Source: Desulfovibrio sp. (GTDB lineage Bacteria > Desulfobacterota > Desulfovibrionia > Desulfovibrionales > Desulfovibrionaceae). From it: 23,182 nucleotides of DNA. Under the pieces are notes generated by a model. That model searched no databases and was not told the DNA's origin. It worked only from the letters and a program-made list of their open reading frames with translations. Both the position numbers and the translations under genes were made by a program. This document shows positions 7,072 to 13,329 of this stretch, piece by piece. Position 1 is the first letter of the stretch. Each line of letters starts with the position of its first letter. The stretch lies in the NCBI GenBank assembly GCA_031281815.1, contig JAITEY010000076.1, forward strand, positions 1 through 23,182, read 5' to 3'.

Positions 7072-8418
7072 ATGCCGACTACCCTTACCCCGCGCGAAAT
7101 AGTCCGGGAACTCGACAAATACATCGTCGGTCAAAACGACGCCAAACGCATGGTGGCCGTGGCCATACGCAACCGCTGGCGCAGAAGCCGGCTGGACCCG
7201 GCCCTGCGCGACGAAGTGTCGCCCAAAAACATCATCATGATGGGTCCGACCGGCGTGGGGAAAACGGAAATCGCCCGGCGTCTCGCCAAACTCTGCGGGT
7301 CGCCTTTCATCAAGGTCGAAGCGACCAAGTATACGGAAGTGGGCTATGTGGGCCGCGACGTGGAAGCCATGGTGCGCGACCTCATGGAAATAGGCGTGTC
7401 CCTTGTGCGCGAGGAAGAACACCGCCGGGTGCGGGAAAAGGCCGAGACGGCCGCCGAGGACCGCCTGCTGGACCTTCTGCTGCCGCCTCCGGGGTCGCGC
7501 GCCTTGTATGACGCATCCTCCACCGCGCCGCTGCCGAACAGGGAACAGCTCCGCGCCATGTGGAGAGCCGGACGCCTGGACAACGCCGAAGTGGAGATGG
7601 AGGTGGAAGTGTCCTCCGGCCCGCATGTGGAAATGCTGGGCATGCCCGGCATGGAACAGGTGGGCTCGCAGCTTAAGGACGCCTTTGCCCGCATGTTCCC
7701 GGGGCGCAAAAAAATGCGTAAATTTAAGGCCCAGGAAGCCTTCGACATCCTGATTCAGGAAGAGTCGGAACGCCTGATAGACCATGAAGCCGTGACGGAC
7801 CTGGCCCGCGAGCGCGTGGAGCAGACAGGCATCATCTTTATCGACGAGATCGACAAGATTGCCGTCCCGGCGTCCCAAGGCGGCCGGGGCGGGCCGGACG
7901 TATCCCGCGAAGGCGTACAGCGCGACCTTCTACCCATCGTCGAGGGCAGCGTGGTCAGCACCAAGTACGGCATGGTCCGCACCGACCACATCCTGTTCAT
8001 CGCCGCGGGCGCCTTCCATATCGCCAAACCGGCGGACCTCATCCCGGAACTCCAGGGGCGCTTCCCTTTGCGCGTGGAACTCTCGGCGCTGGGCAAGGAC
8101 GAATTCCTGCGCATCCTCAAGGAGCCGCACAACGCCCTCACCCTGCAGTACTCCGCCCTGATGGACACCGAAGGCATACATCTGGAGTTTTCCGAGGATG
8201 CTCTTGAAGAAGTGGCGGCCTTTGCCGAAGAAACCAACCGCCGCACGGAAAACATCGGGGCGCGCCGCCTGTATACAATCATGGAAAAAATTCTCGCCGA
8301 CCTCTCCTTCGACGCCCCGGAACGCAGCGGCGAAACCGTGGTCATCGACAGGGAGTCGGTGCGCGCGCGCCTGGAAGACGTGCGGGACAACGCGGACCTG
8401 AGCCGCTTTATCCTGTAA
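7072..8418 (+). CDS. hslU: ATP-dependent protease ATPase subunit HslU (ClpY)
   Basis: This 448-aa AAA+ unfoldase is the usual family length. It has the opening LTPREIVRELDKYIVGQ, Walker A GPTGVGKT (58-65), the pore loop GYVG (91-94), a central I domain rich in acidic residues, Walker B FIDEID (256-261) and the arginine-rich sensor segment RRTENIGARRLYT. The C-terminal LSRFIL matches the tail that docks into HslV and activates it. In the cytoplasm HslU unfolds substrates with ATP and feeds them into the HslV peptidase, mainly in heat and stress responses. No hslV is next to it: an unrelated gene lies divergently upstream and an Rrf2 regulator lies 15 bases downstream. The binding site before the ATG is weak (CCGGA). 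Confidence 0.95.
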   Translation: MPTTLTPREIVRELDKYIVGQNDAKRMVAVAIRNRWRRSRLDPALRDEVSPKNIIMMGPTGVGKTEIARRLAKLCGSPFIKVEATKYTEVGYVGRDVEAMVRDLMEIGVSLVREEEHRRVREKAETAAEDRLLDLLLPPPGSRALYDASSTAPLPNREQLRAMWRAGRLDNAEVEMEVEVSSGPHVEMLGMPGMEQVGSQLKDAFARMFPGRKKMRKFKAQEAFDILIQEESERLIDHEAVTDLARERVEQTGIIFIDEIDKIAVPASQGGRGGPDVSREGVQRDLLPIVEGSVVSTKYGMVRTDHILFIAAGAFHIAKPADLIPELQGRFPLRVELSALGKDEFLRILKEPHNALTLQYSALMDTEGIHLEFSEDALEEVAAFAEETNRRTENIGARRLYTIMEKILADLSFDAPERSGETVVIDRESVRARLEDVRDNADLSRFIL

Positions 8419-8433
8419 CAACAGGGAACAGGC

Positions 8434-8886
8434 ATGGAATTGAGCGCCAAATCGCGCTACGCTGCGGCAATCTTGCTGGAATTGGCGACCTGCGGAAAAG
8501 AAGGCCGACTGTCGGCCTCGGCCTTGGCCGGTCATCTCGGCGTGTCGGCGCAGTTTGCGGAACAGGTTCTGAAACCGCTCAAGAAAAACGGTCTGGTCGA
8601 CAGCGTGCGCGGGGCGGCGGGAGGTTACAGCCTCGCCGGGGCTGCCGGGAAAATAACTTTGGGCAGGATAGTCCGCGTGATGGAAGGCGGAATCAATTTC
8701 ACGGTCTGCCGTGGGGAAAGGGTCAACGAATGTCCGCAGGTGGACGCATGCCCGTCCTTCCATGTATGGGAGAATCTCGGCCGGGAATTGGAAAAGGCGC
8801 TGGATTCACTCACGCTGGACGACCTGCTGAGCGACAGGTACCTCTGCCCCGGCAAGGCGCAGGACAAAGAAGCGGCCGCGTCCTGA
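8434..8886 (+). CDS. Rrf2-family transcription regulator, likely Fe-S binding
   Basis: The 150-aa protein starts 15 bases after hslU, with AGGGA before the ATG. The N-terminus is the Rrf2 winged helix: MELSAKSRYAAAILLELA, then ASALAGHLGVSAQFAEQVLKP, and the wing VRGAAGGYSLA. Cys92, Cys100 and Cys106 (C-x7-C-x5-C) lie where IscR-type Rrf2 proteins hold an iron-sulfur cluster, so redox, iron or cluster status is the likely signal. It is probably co-transcribed with hslU, an unusual link between a sensor and a protease. Its target is unknown. Two related palindromes immediately downstream (8914-8978) may be binding sites, but this is speculation. It is distinct from IscR proper because no isc genes are nearby. 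Confidence 0.9.
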   Translation: MELSAKSRYAAAILLELATCGKEGRLSASALAGHLGVSAQFAEQVLKPLKKNGLVDSVRGAAGGYSLAGAAGKITLGRIVRVMEGGINFTVCRGERVNECPQVDACPSFHVWENLGRELEKALDSLTLDDLLSDRYLCPGKAQDKEAAAS

Positions 8887-8913
8887 ATCCATAAGCCCGC
8901 GCCCGGCCGGCGG

Positions 8914-8978
8914 TTGCCGCGGCAATCGCCGAAAGTGCTGCGGAACTGCCGGGTAATGCCGATAACAATTGCGGCAAT
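8914..8978. promoter_or_regulatory. Two related palindromes sharing GCGGCAAT, 52 bp apart
   Basis: A 12-bp perfect palindrome TTGCCGCGGCAA (8914-8925) and an 11-bp one ATTGCGGCAAT (8968-8978) share the direct core GCGGCAAT, starting at 8919 and 8971. The spacing is close to five helical turns. They lie in the 298-bp non-coding stretch after the Rrf2 gene and could be paired operator half-sites. No gene starts rightward from here within 6 kb, so any promoter they control is unclear. Confidence 0.35.
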
Positions 8979-9007
8979 AGTAGAGCAGAGTAACGTTGAT
9001 TTTGTAT

Positions 9008-9062
9008 GCCTCCGGCGGCCGGGCGCTGCCCCGGACCTCGCCGGGGGAAATGATTTCCCCGG
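9008..9062. repeat. GC-rich double-hairpin element, REP/terminator-like
   Basis: The stretch starts GCCTCCGGCGGCC. A first hairpin pairs CCGGG (9019-9023) with CCCGG (9030-9034). A second pairs CCGGGG..AAA (9041-9050, one bulged G) with TTTCCCCGG (9054-9062). From memory, elements of this form are scattered between genes in Desulfovibrio-like genomes; here only one copy is visible. It lies between the ends of the Rrf2 gene and the convergent C_GCAxxG_C_C gene, a position that fits a bidirectional transcription end. The rest of 8887-9184 shows no gene. Confidence 0.5.
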
Positions 9063-9184
9063 TCTGCCTTGCGCCTGCTCAGGCCGACGCCCCTCATCGG
9101 GGTTGCACATTCTGAAAGTTGAAGCGCTTAACCCACGCGGGCAAGGATGGACAGACCTTTTAGGCGAGTTCAATCATCATATCT

Positions 9185-9649
9185 CTAATCCGGCACTGCA
9201 ATAAGAGGCAGCCCGCCCGCAGGGTCGATGCCGTACTGCGCAAGCAGCTTCATCGCCTTGATCAGACACGCGCCCAGCAGCCTGCCGCAGAAGCGCCCGT
9301 GCATAACCCGGTCCGGGTCGTCAATCAGGGCGCTGCAGGTTATCGCGCCGCCGCCGCACATCTCCTCGCGGAACCAGCCGATAAGCTCGTCCATAATCAG
9401 CATGCCGTCGGGATGCGGACGTTCGTCGTCAAACCCCTTGCCGATATGCAGTGAAACCAGGCAGGCTGCGCCCGAGATTGCGCCGCATATCTCGCCGCTG
9501 TCGCCGACGCCGTGCACCAGCCCGCCCACGGCCCGCACCAGGTCGGGATTGTCCCTGCCCATACGACGCAAACCGCCGATCATGACGACCTGGCCGCAGT
9601 TGTAGCCCTTGCCGTACAGTTCCGAAACAAGAAGCTGCGTTTCGTCCAT
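9185..9649 (-). CDS. C_GCAxxG_C_C-type probable redox protein
   Basis: The 154-aa protein starts at 9649 with AAGG 6 bases upstream; the longer frame in the same direction only reads through the preceding gene. It has YNCGQVV near the N-terminus (Cys18), GEICGAISGAACLVSL (Cys55, Cys63), then Cys98, Cys105, Cys121 and Cys128. The spacing of conserved cysteines around a Gly-Cys-Gly-Ala core resembles the C_GCAxxG_C_C family, whose members are cytoplasmic redox-type proteins of unknown detailed function, common in anaerobes. It is the downstream partner of the molybdopterin-binding gene (41-bp gap, same strand). Both proteins are cysteine-rich, so shared metal or redox chemistry is a fair inference. 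The substrate is unknown. Confidence 0.8.
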   Translation of the reverse strand: MDETQLLVSELYGKGYNCGQVVMIGGLRRMGRDNPDLVRAVGGLVHGVGDSGEICGAISGAACLVSLHIGKGFDDERPHPDGMLIMDELIGWFREEMCGGGAITCSALIDDPDRVMHGRFCGRLLGACLIKAMKLLAQYGIDPAGGLPLIAVPD

Positions 9650-9690
9650 GCCCTGCCTTGTCGTATGCGCGGCGTTTACTTTTGCCGGCC

Positions 9691-10716
9691 TCAATATTTT
9701 CCGAAGGAGCAGGCCGGGTAGACGCACTCCGGGCATTCCAGGCACAACCCGCCGTGCGCGAAGCTGCGCGCGTCGCCGGCGGTAACGCGCAGACCGGCCA
9801 GGAGGCGCGGCACGATGATGTCGAACACGCAGCCCCTGCGGTACATGACGCACCCCGGAACGCCGAGCACGGGAACCCGCTCCGCGTAGCCGAGCATGAA
9901 CATCGACCCGGGAAAAACCGGAACCCCGCGAATCACAATCTCGCTGCAGACATCGCGTACGGCCGCCGGAGTCCTGTCGTCAGGGTCCACGCTCATGCCG
10001 CCGGTAACGCAGACCATATCCGCGCCCTGCTCCAACGCTTCCCGCACGGCCCCGGCCGTAAGTTCTCTCTCGTCCGGCACGATTAGCTCCCGAAAGACCT
10101 GCGAGCCCCAAGCGTGAAACTTTTTTTTCAAAACGGGGATAAATCCGTCCGCGATCCGCCCCTCATACACTTCCCGCCCCGTGACCACGGCGGCGACACG
10201 GTGCTTTTTGAAGGGCAGGACGGCGAGCGGGGGGGACGCGGCCTGCCGGCAACACTCTTCAGCCGCCTGCACCGTCCCTTCGGGCACAGTGAGGGGAATG
10301 ACCCGCGTTCCGGCAAGCAGGTCGCCTTTGTCCACGGCCTGCAGGGAATGCCGCGTTGCCAGGACCACATCGGGCACGGCGTTGACGCGGGCCAGAAGTT
10401 CGCGGTCGACGACGAACAGGCCGCGGCGCGCGGCGCGGAAGTTGATGCGCCCTTCCGCCGGGTCGCCGTATTCCAGTCCGGGACCGGCAAAGGCCGCGGC
10501 CAGACGGCGCGCGGCATCGTCCTCATGCACGCCGTCGTCCACATCATCTTGAATGTACAGGTTTTCTTTGCCGAGACGCAGCAGATGCTCCACATCTTCC
10601 GGGCGAACCGTGTGCCCGCGTCTGAAGGCCGTGCGCCGGACCTTGCCGGGAACGATTTCCGTAATGTCGTGAGCTATGACGAGGCCTGCCGCCTCGCGCG
10701 CGGGTACACACTTCAT
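9691..10716 (-). CDS. Molybdopterin-binding domain protein with C-terminal four-Cys tail
   Basis: The 341-aa protein begins MKCVPAREAAGLVIAHDITE, the usual opening of stand-alone molybdopterin-binding proteins related to MoeA and MoaB/MogA. The MoCF-type domain lies in the second half: VTGREVYEGR, then VCVTGGMSVDPDDRTP and GVPVFPGSMFMLG, with VPGCVMYRRGC near the end. The last 20 residues contain Cys325, 328, 331 and 336 (C-x2-C-x2-C-x4-C), a metal or Fe-S motif not found in MogA. It probably binds molybdenum cofactor or a precursor in the cytoplasm; whether it acts in synthesis, sensing or delivery is unclear. Its ATG overlaps the stop of a 22-codon leader ORF as ATGA, suggesting translational coupling. 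GGGGTG lies just upstream. Confidence 0.85.
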   Translation of the reverse strand: MKCVPAREAAGLVIAHDITEIVPGKVRRTAFRRGHTVRPEDVEHLLRLGKENLYIQDDVDDGVHEDDAARRLAAAFAGPGLEYGDPAEGRINFRAARRGLFVVDRELLARVNAVPDVVLATRHSLQAVDKGDLLAGTRVIPLTVPEGTVQAAEECCRQAASPPLAVLPFKKHRVAAVVTGREVYEGRIADGFIPVLKKKFHAWGSQVFRELIVPDERELTAGAVREALEQGADMVCVTGGMSVDPDDRTPAAVRDVCSEIVIRGVPVFPGSMFMLGYAERVPVLGVPGCVMYRRGCVFDIIVPRLLAGLRVTAGDARSFAHGGLCLECPECVYPACSFGKY

Positions 10717-10781
10717 TGCTCACCCCGCAGGCGCAGGATGTCTGCGGCGGCCGCCGCCTCACGCACGGATATACACTTCAT
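10713..10781 (-). CDS. 22-codon leader ORF duplicating the start of the molybdopterin-binding gene
   Basis: An ATG at 10781, preceded by GGAG at 7 bases, opens a 22-codon frame beginning MKCISVREA. It ends at a TGA that overlaps the ATG of the downstream gene (MKCVPAREA). The first 30 bases of the two frames match at 25 positions, and all five differences are transitions. Similarity stops at the start codons, so the copied block begins at ATG. The two frames differ, so the protein is not simply extended. The leader has the better ribosome binding site, which suggests that ribosomes enter here and re-initiate. It may be a regulatory upstream ORF or the relic of a local duplication. Confidence 0.55.
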   Translation of the reverse strand: MKCISVREAAAAADILRLRGEQ

Positions 10782-10827
10782 GGACAGTCTCCGGGCTTCC
10801 GGGCACGAGCTGCCCGCGTCCGACGCC

Positions 10828-10868
10828 TTATATAATTTTCAGCATAACAACAACGAAAAAGAGGCGTC
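10828..10868 (-). promoter_or_regulatory. Candidate promoter region of the molybdopterin-binding operon
   Basis: An AT-rich island in otherwise GC-rich sequence contains TATATAA on the minus strand (10828-10834), a candidate -10, about 47 bases before the leader ATG. The -35 hexamer is weak. A 7-bp inverted repeat (GACGCCT at 10822-10828, AGGCGTC at 10862-10868) brackets the island. A 6-bp hairpin (10800-10816) lies in the transcribed leader. Together these suggest a regulated start site. Confidence 0.4.
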
Positions 10869-10877
10869 CTTCGGTCT

Positions 10878-11273
10878 TCAGAGACCGGAAAGATCGGTGC
10901 GCCCCCGGGTCAGCCGCGCGCTGACTTCGTGAAAAACGTCCTCCTGCATGAAGGCGTTGACTTTTTCCAGGATTTCCTCGCCGCGCAGGGCGAGTTCCTG
11001 CAGGGCAGCGGCATCGTCCGCGCCGATGCAGAGCACGCCGTCTTTTTGCCCGAGCGGGCGTCCGAGCGGCGCGATATCTTCCCCCAGAAGTTCGTCCCAC
11101 TGCCGCCACAACATATTGAGCCTGCCCTGCCGCGGTCTGCCGAGGCGGGCAAAAAGCGCCTCAACCGCCTCGGAAACATGGCAGACCTTGCCTTCGCGCC
11201 GGCGGGAAGGCCGAGCCGTCGGCCCGGCGGTCTCTTTCCCGCCGCCGGCCGCGGACACGGCGCGGGCGGGCAT
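10878..11273 (-). CDS. DUF721/DciA-like protein
   Basis: The 131-aa protein starts at the ATG in the TGATG overlap with the hybrid kinase stop; GGGGGAG lies about 6 bases upstream. The body matches DUF721: RLNMLWRQWDELLGEDIAPL, then KDGVLCIGADDAAALQELAL and EEILEKVNAFM. DUF721 includes DciA, the replicative-helicase loader or partner of most bacteria lacking DnaC. The N-terminal 30 residues are basic and probably disordered, a possible DNA-binding arm. Co-translation with a histidine kinase is unusual for a replication factor. The helicase-loading role is family knowledge, not shown here, and other DUF721 proteins are uncharacterised. Confidence 0.75.
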   Translation of the reverse strand: MPARAVSAAGGGKETAGPTARPSRRREGKVCHVSEAVEALFARLGRPRQGRLNMLWRQWDELLGEDIAPLGRPLGQKDGVLCIGADDAAALQELALRGEEILEKVNAFMQEDVFHEVSARLTRGRTDLSGL

Positions 11274-13279
11274 CAATCGCTCCCCCGGTGCTTCAGGCTG
11301 TTGCCCATAGGCGCCAGCACGGACAAGGCCCTGGAGAAATCGAACTCGGCCAGAGCCTGGGCGGCCGTTTGCACAGCCGACGCGTTGACCTCCTCCAGGC
11401 CGGGCCGCAGTTCGTCGAACAGGGCGCGCGCGTCGGCATCGTCTTCACCCAACAGGTCCAGGAGTTCGCCGAAACGGCCCGCGAAAGCGATGTCGAACTC
11501 GACCGGGCCGGCGTGCGCCGTTCCCGGCGTCTCCGAACTTTCCCCGACTTTCATGAACTTGCGGAGGGTGTTGTACAACACTGCCACATCTATGGGTTTG
11601 GAGATGTGTTCGTCCATGCCCGCGCTCAGGCAGTGTTCACGTTCCTCGGCGGTAGCGTGCGCGGTCATGGCCGCGATGGGGATGCCGGCGAAGCGGGGGT
11701 CGGCCCGCAGACGCGCGGTCGTCGTAAATCCGTCCATTTCCGGCATTTGCAAATCCATGAAAATCATGTCGAAATTCGTATCGGGCGCGGCGTTGAGCAG
11801 TTCCAGCGCATGTTTTCCGTTGTCGGCCACGGTCACGGTGATGCCGGCGTCTTCCAACAGGGCTACGGCAATCTGCTGATTGACCGGGTTGTCTTCCACC
11901 AGGAGCACCCGGCTGTTGGGGAAATAGGGAACGGCAACGGCTTCGTCGATCTGTCCCCCGGCCGCCGGCGCGCCGGAAGCTTCCCCGGAGCGCCCGCCGA
12001 CAGCCTTGAGCAGCGCGGTCTTGAGGTCCGTGGAAATAAGCGGTCTGCGCACCATCACGGCAATCAACTGCCGGATGTGCCGCGTCAGCGTGTCCGTCAC
12101 GCCGTCCGTATGGCCGAAAGGCACTATGCACACGATGCCGGGGGCGTTTTTCAGACGCATGTCCTCGCCGACGTGCTTGACGTTGCGCCCGTGCTCCTCT
12201 TCGGCCAGGGGCAGGGGAAGCAGCAGCAGCCGACAAGGCGAAGAGCCGAGGTCCGCGCCCGCCAAGGCGGCAAAGGCTCGGCCGGTGTCGGTGAAATCCG
12301 CGACGTCGCAACCGAAACCCGTGAGCATACGTTTCAGATAGCCGCGTTGCGTTTCGGACGGGTCCACGACGATCACGCGCAGGCCCCGCAGGGCGTCGTC
12401 TTCCGCATCCGGCGCCTGCCCGCCGCCTTCCGCCGTTGCCAGGGGGACACGCACTATAAAGGTGGAACCGTGTCCGAGTTCGCTGTGCATCTCCAGGCTG
12501 CCCCCGGCAAGCTCCAGCAATTTTTTGGCAAGCGCCAGCCCGAGGCCCGCCCCGCCGTAGCGCCGGGTAATGGACGACTCGCCTTGGGCAAAGGCGTTGA
12601 AGATGATTTCCCGCTGCCTGTCGGAAATGCCTATGCCCGTGTCGCTGATTTCGATATGCAGCACGGTTTTTCCGTCGACGCTGCCGTCCGTTGCGCAGGA
12701 CACGCTGAACCCGCCGGTTTCGGTAAACTTGACGGCGTTGCTTATGAGGTTGAGCAGTATCTGCCCCAGCCTCTTGGCATCGCCGACCAGGCGCGGCGGC
12801 ACATGTTCGTCGATGAAAAAGGCGGCGTCCAGTTTCTTGTTTTCGGCCTCCCCTCCGACAATCCCGGCCAGATTTTCGAACATGGCCGCCACGCTGAAGG
12901 GGGCGCTTTCAATCACCATATTCCCTGCTTCCAGCCTGGAAACGTCGAGTATATCGTCCACCACCCGGAGCAGGGTCACGCCGGCGGAGTGTATCTTGGA
13001 CACATAATCTTCCTGGGCTTCGTTCAACCGGGTTTTCTGGAGGAGAAAGGCCATGCCGATAATGGCGTTGAGCGGGGTGCGTATCTCGTGGCTCATGTTG
13101 GCAATGAATTCGCTTTTGGCGCTGTTCGCCGCCTGCGCTTTTTCCAGCATCAACCTGTACTGCTCCGGCGTGGGGTTTCCGGATTCTTCTTCATTGCCGG
13201 CCGCGCGCGCACGTCGCGGCCGAAGCGCCGCGACGGCAAGCAAACACAGGACCGATGCCGTGACAAGCGCTGCGAACAT
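11273..13279 (-). CDS. Hybrid sensor histidine kinase with one inactive and one active receiver
   Basis: The ATG at 13279 has AGGAGG 7 bases upstream; this gives 668 aa. One N-terminal membrane helix (about residues 1-20) is followed by a short linker with no recognisable sensor domain. The kinase core is complete: H-box MSHEIRTPLNAI with His64, N-box NLISNAVKF, G1 DTGIGIS, G2 GAGLGLALAKKL. The first receiver (about 300-425) lacks the phosphorylated Asp; the equivalent strand reads LLLLPLPLA. The second is intact: LLVEDN, Asp509 in MDLQMPEMDG and Lys561. The C-terminal 80 residues are helical, resembling the tail of BarA-like kinases but without an obvious HPt His. It likely phosphorylates its own receiver and an external phosphotransfer protein. 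It lies 50 bp after the CAP gene and overlaps the DUF721 gene. Confidence 0.9.
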   Translation of the reverse strand: MFAALVTASVLCLLAVAALRPRRARAAGNEEESGNPTPEQYRLMLEKAQAANSAKSEFIANMSHEIRTPLNAIIGMAFLLQKTRLNEAQEDYVSKIHSAGVTLLRVVDDILDVSRLEAGNMVIESAPFSVAAMFENLAGIVGGEAENKKLDAAFFIDEHVPPRLVGDAKRLGQILLNLISNAVKFTETGGFSVSCATDGSVDGKTVLHIEISDTGIGISDRQREIIFNAFAQGESSITRRYGGAGLGLALAKKLLELAGGSLEMHSELGHGSTFIVRVPLATAEGGGQAPDAEDDALRGLRVIVVDPSETQRGYLKRMLTGFGCDVADFTDTGRAFAALAGADLGSSPCRLLLLPLPLAEEEHGRNVKHVGEDMRLKNAPGIVCIVPFGHTDGVTDTLTRHIRQLIAVMVRRPLISTDLKTALLKAVGGRSGEASGAPAAGGQIDEAVAVPYFPNSRVLLVEDNPVNQQIAVALLEDAGITVTVADNGKHALELLNAAPDTNFDMIFMDLQMPEMDGFTTTARLRADPRFAGIPIAAMTAHATAEEREHCLSAGMDEHISKPIDVAVLYNTLRKFMKVGESSETPGTAHAGPVEFDIAFAGRFGELLDLLGEDDADARALFDELRPGLEEVNASAVQTAAQALAEFDFSRALSVLAPMGNSLKHRGSD

Positions 13280-13302
13280 GGTGATTCCTCCTCTCGTCAA
13301 TG

Positions 13303-13328
13303 CGCTGAGTCTCAATGAACCGCTGAGT
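13303..13328 (-). repeat. Short direct repeat before the hybrid kinase gene
   Basis: CGCTGAGT occurs at 13303-13310 and 13321-13328, an 18-bp period, in the 50-bp gap between the CAP gene stop and the kinase ribosome binding site. The first copy overlaps the palindrome TGAGTCTCA. It could be an operator or chance. Confidence 0.35.
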
Positions 13329-13329
13329 T

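Noticed and set aside
11288..13318. 676-codon open frame on the plus strand
   Set aside because: It is antisense to the hybrid kinase with intact kinase motifs, and has no domain or signal of its own.
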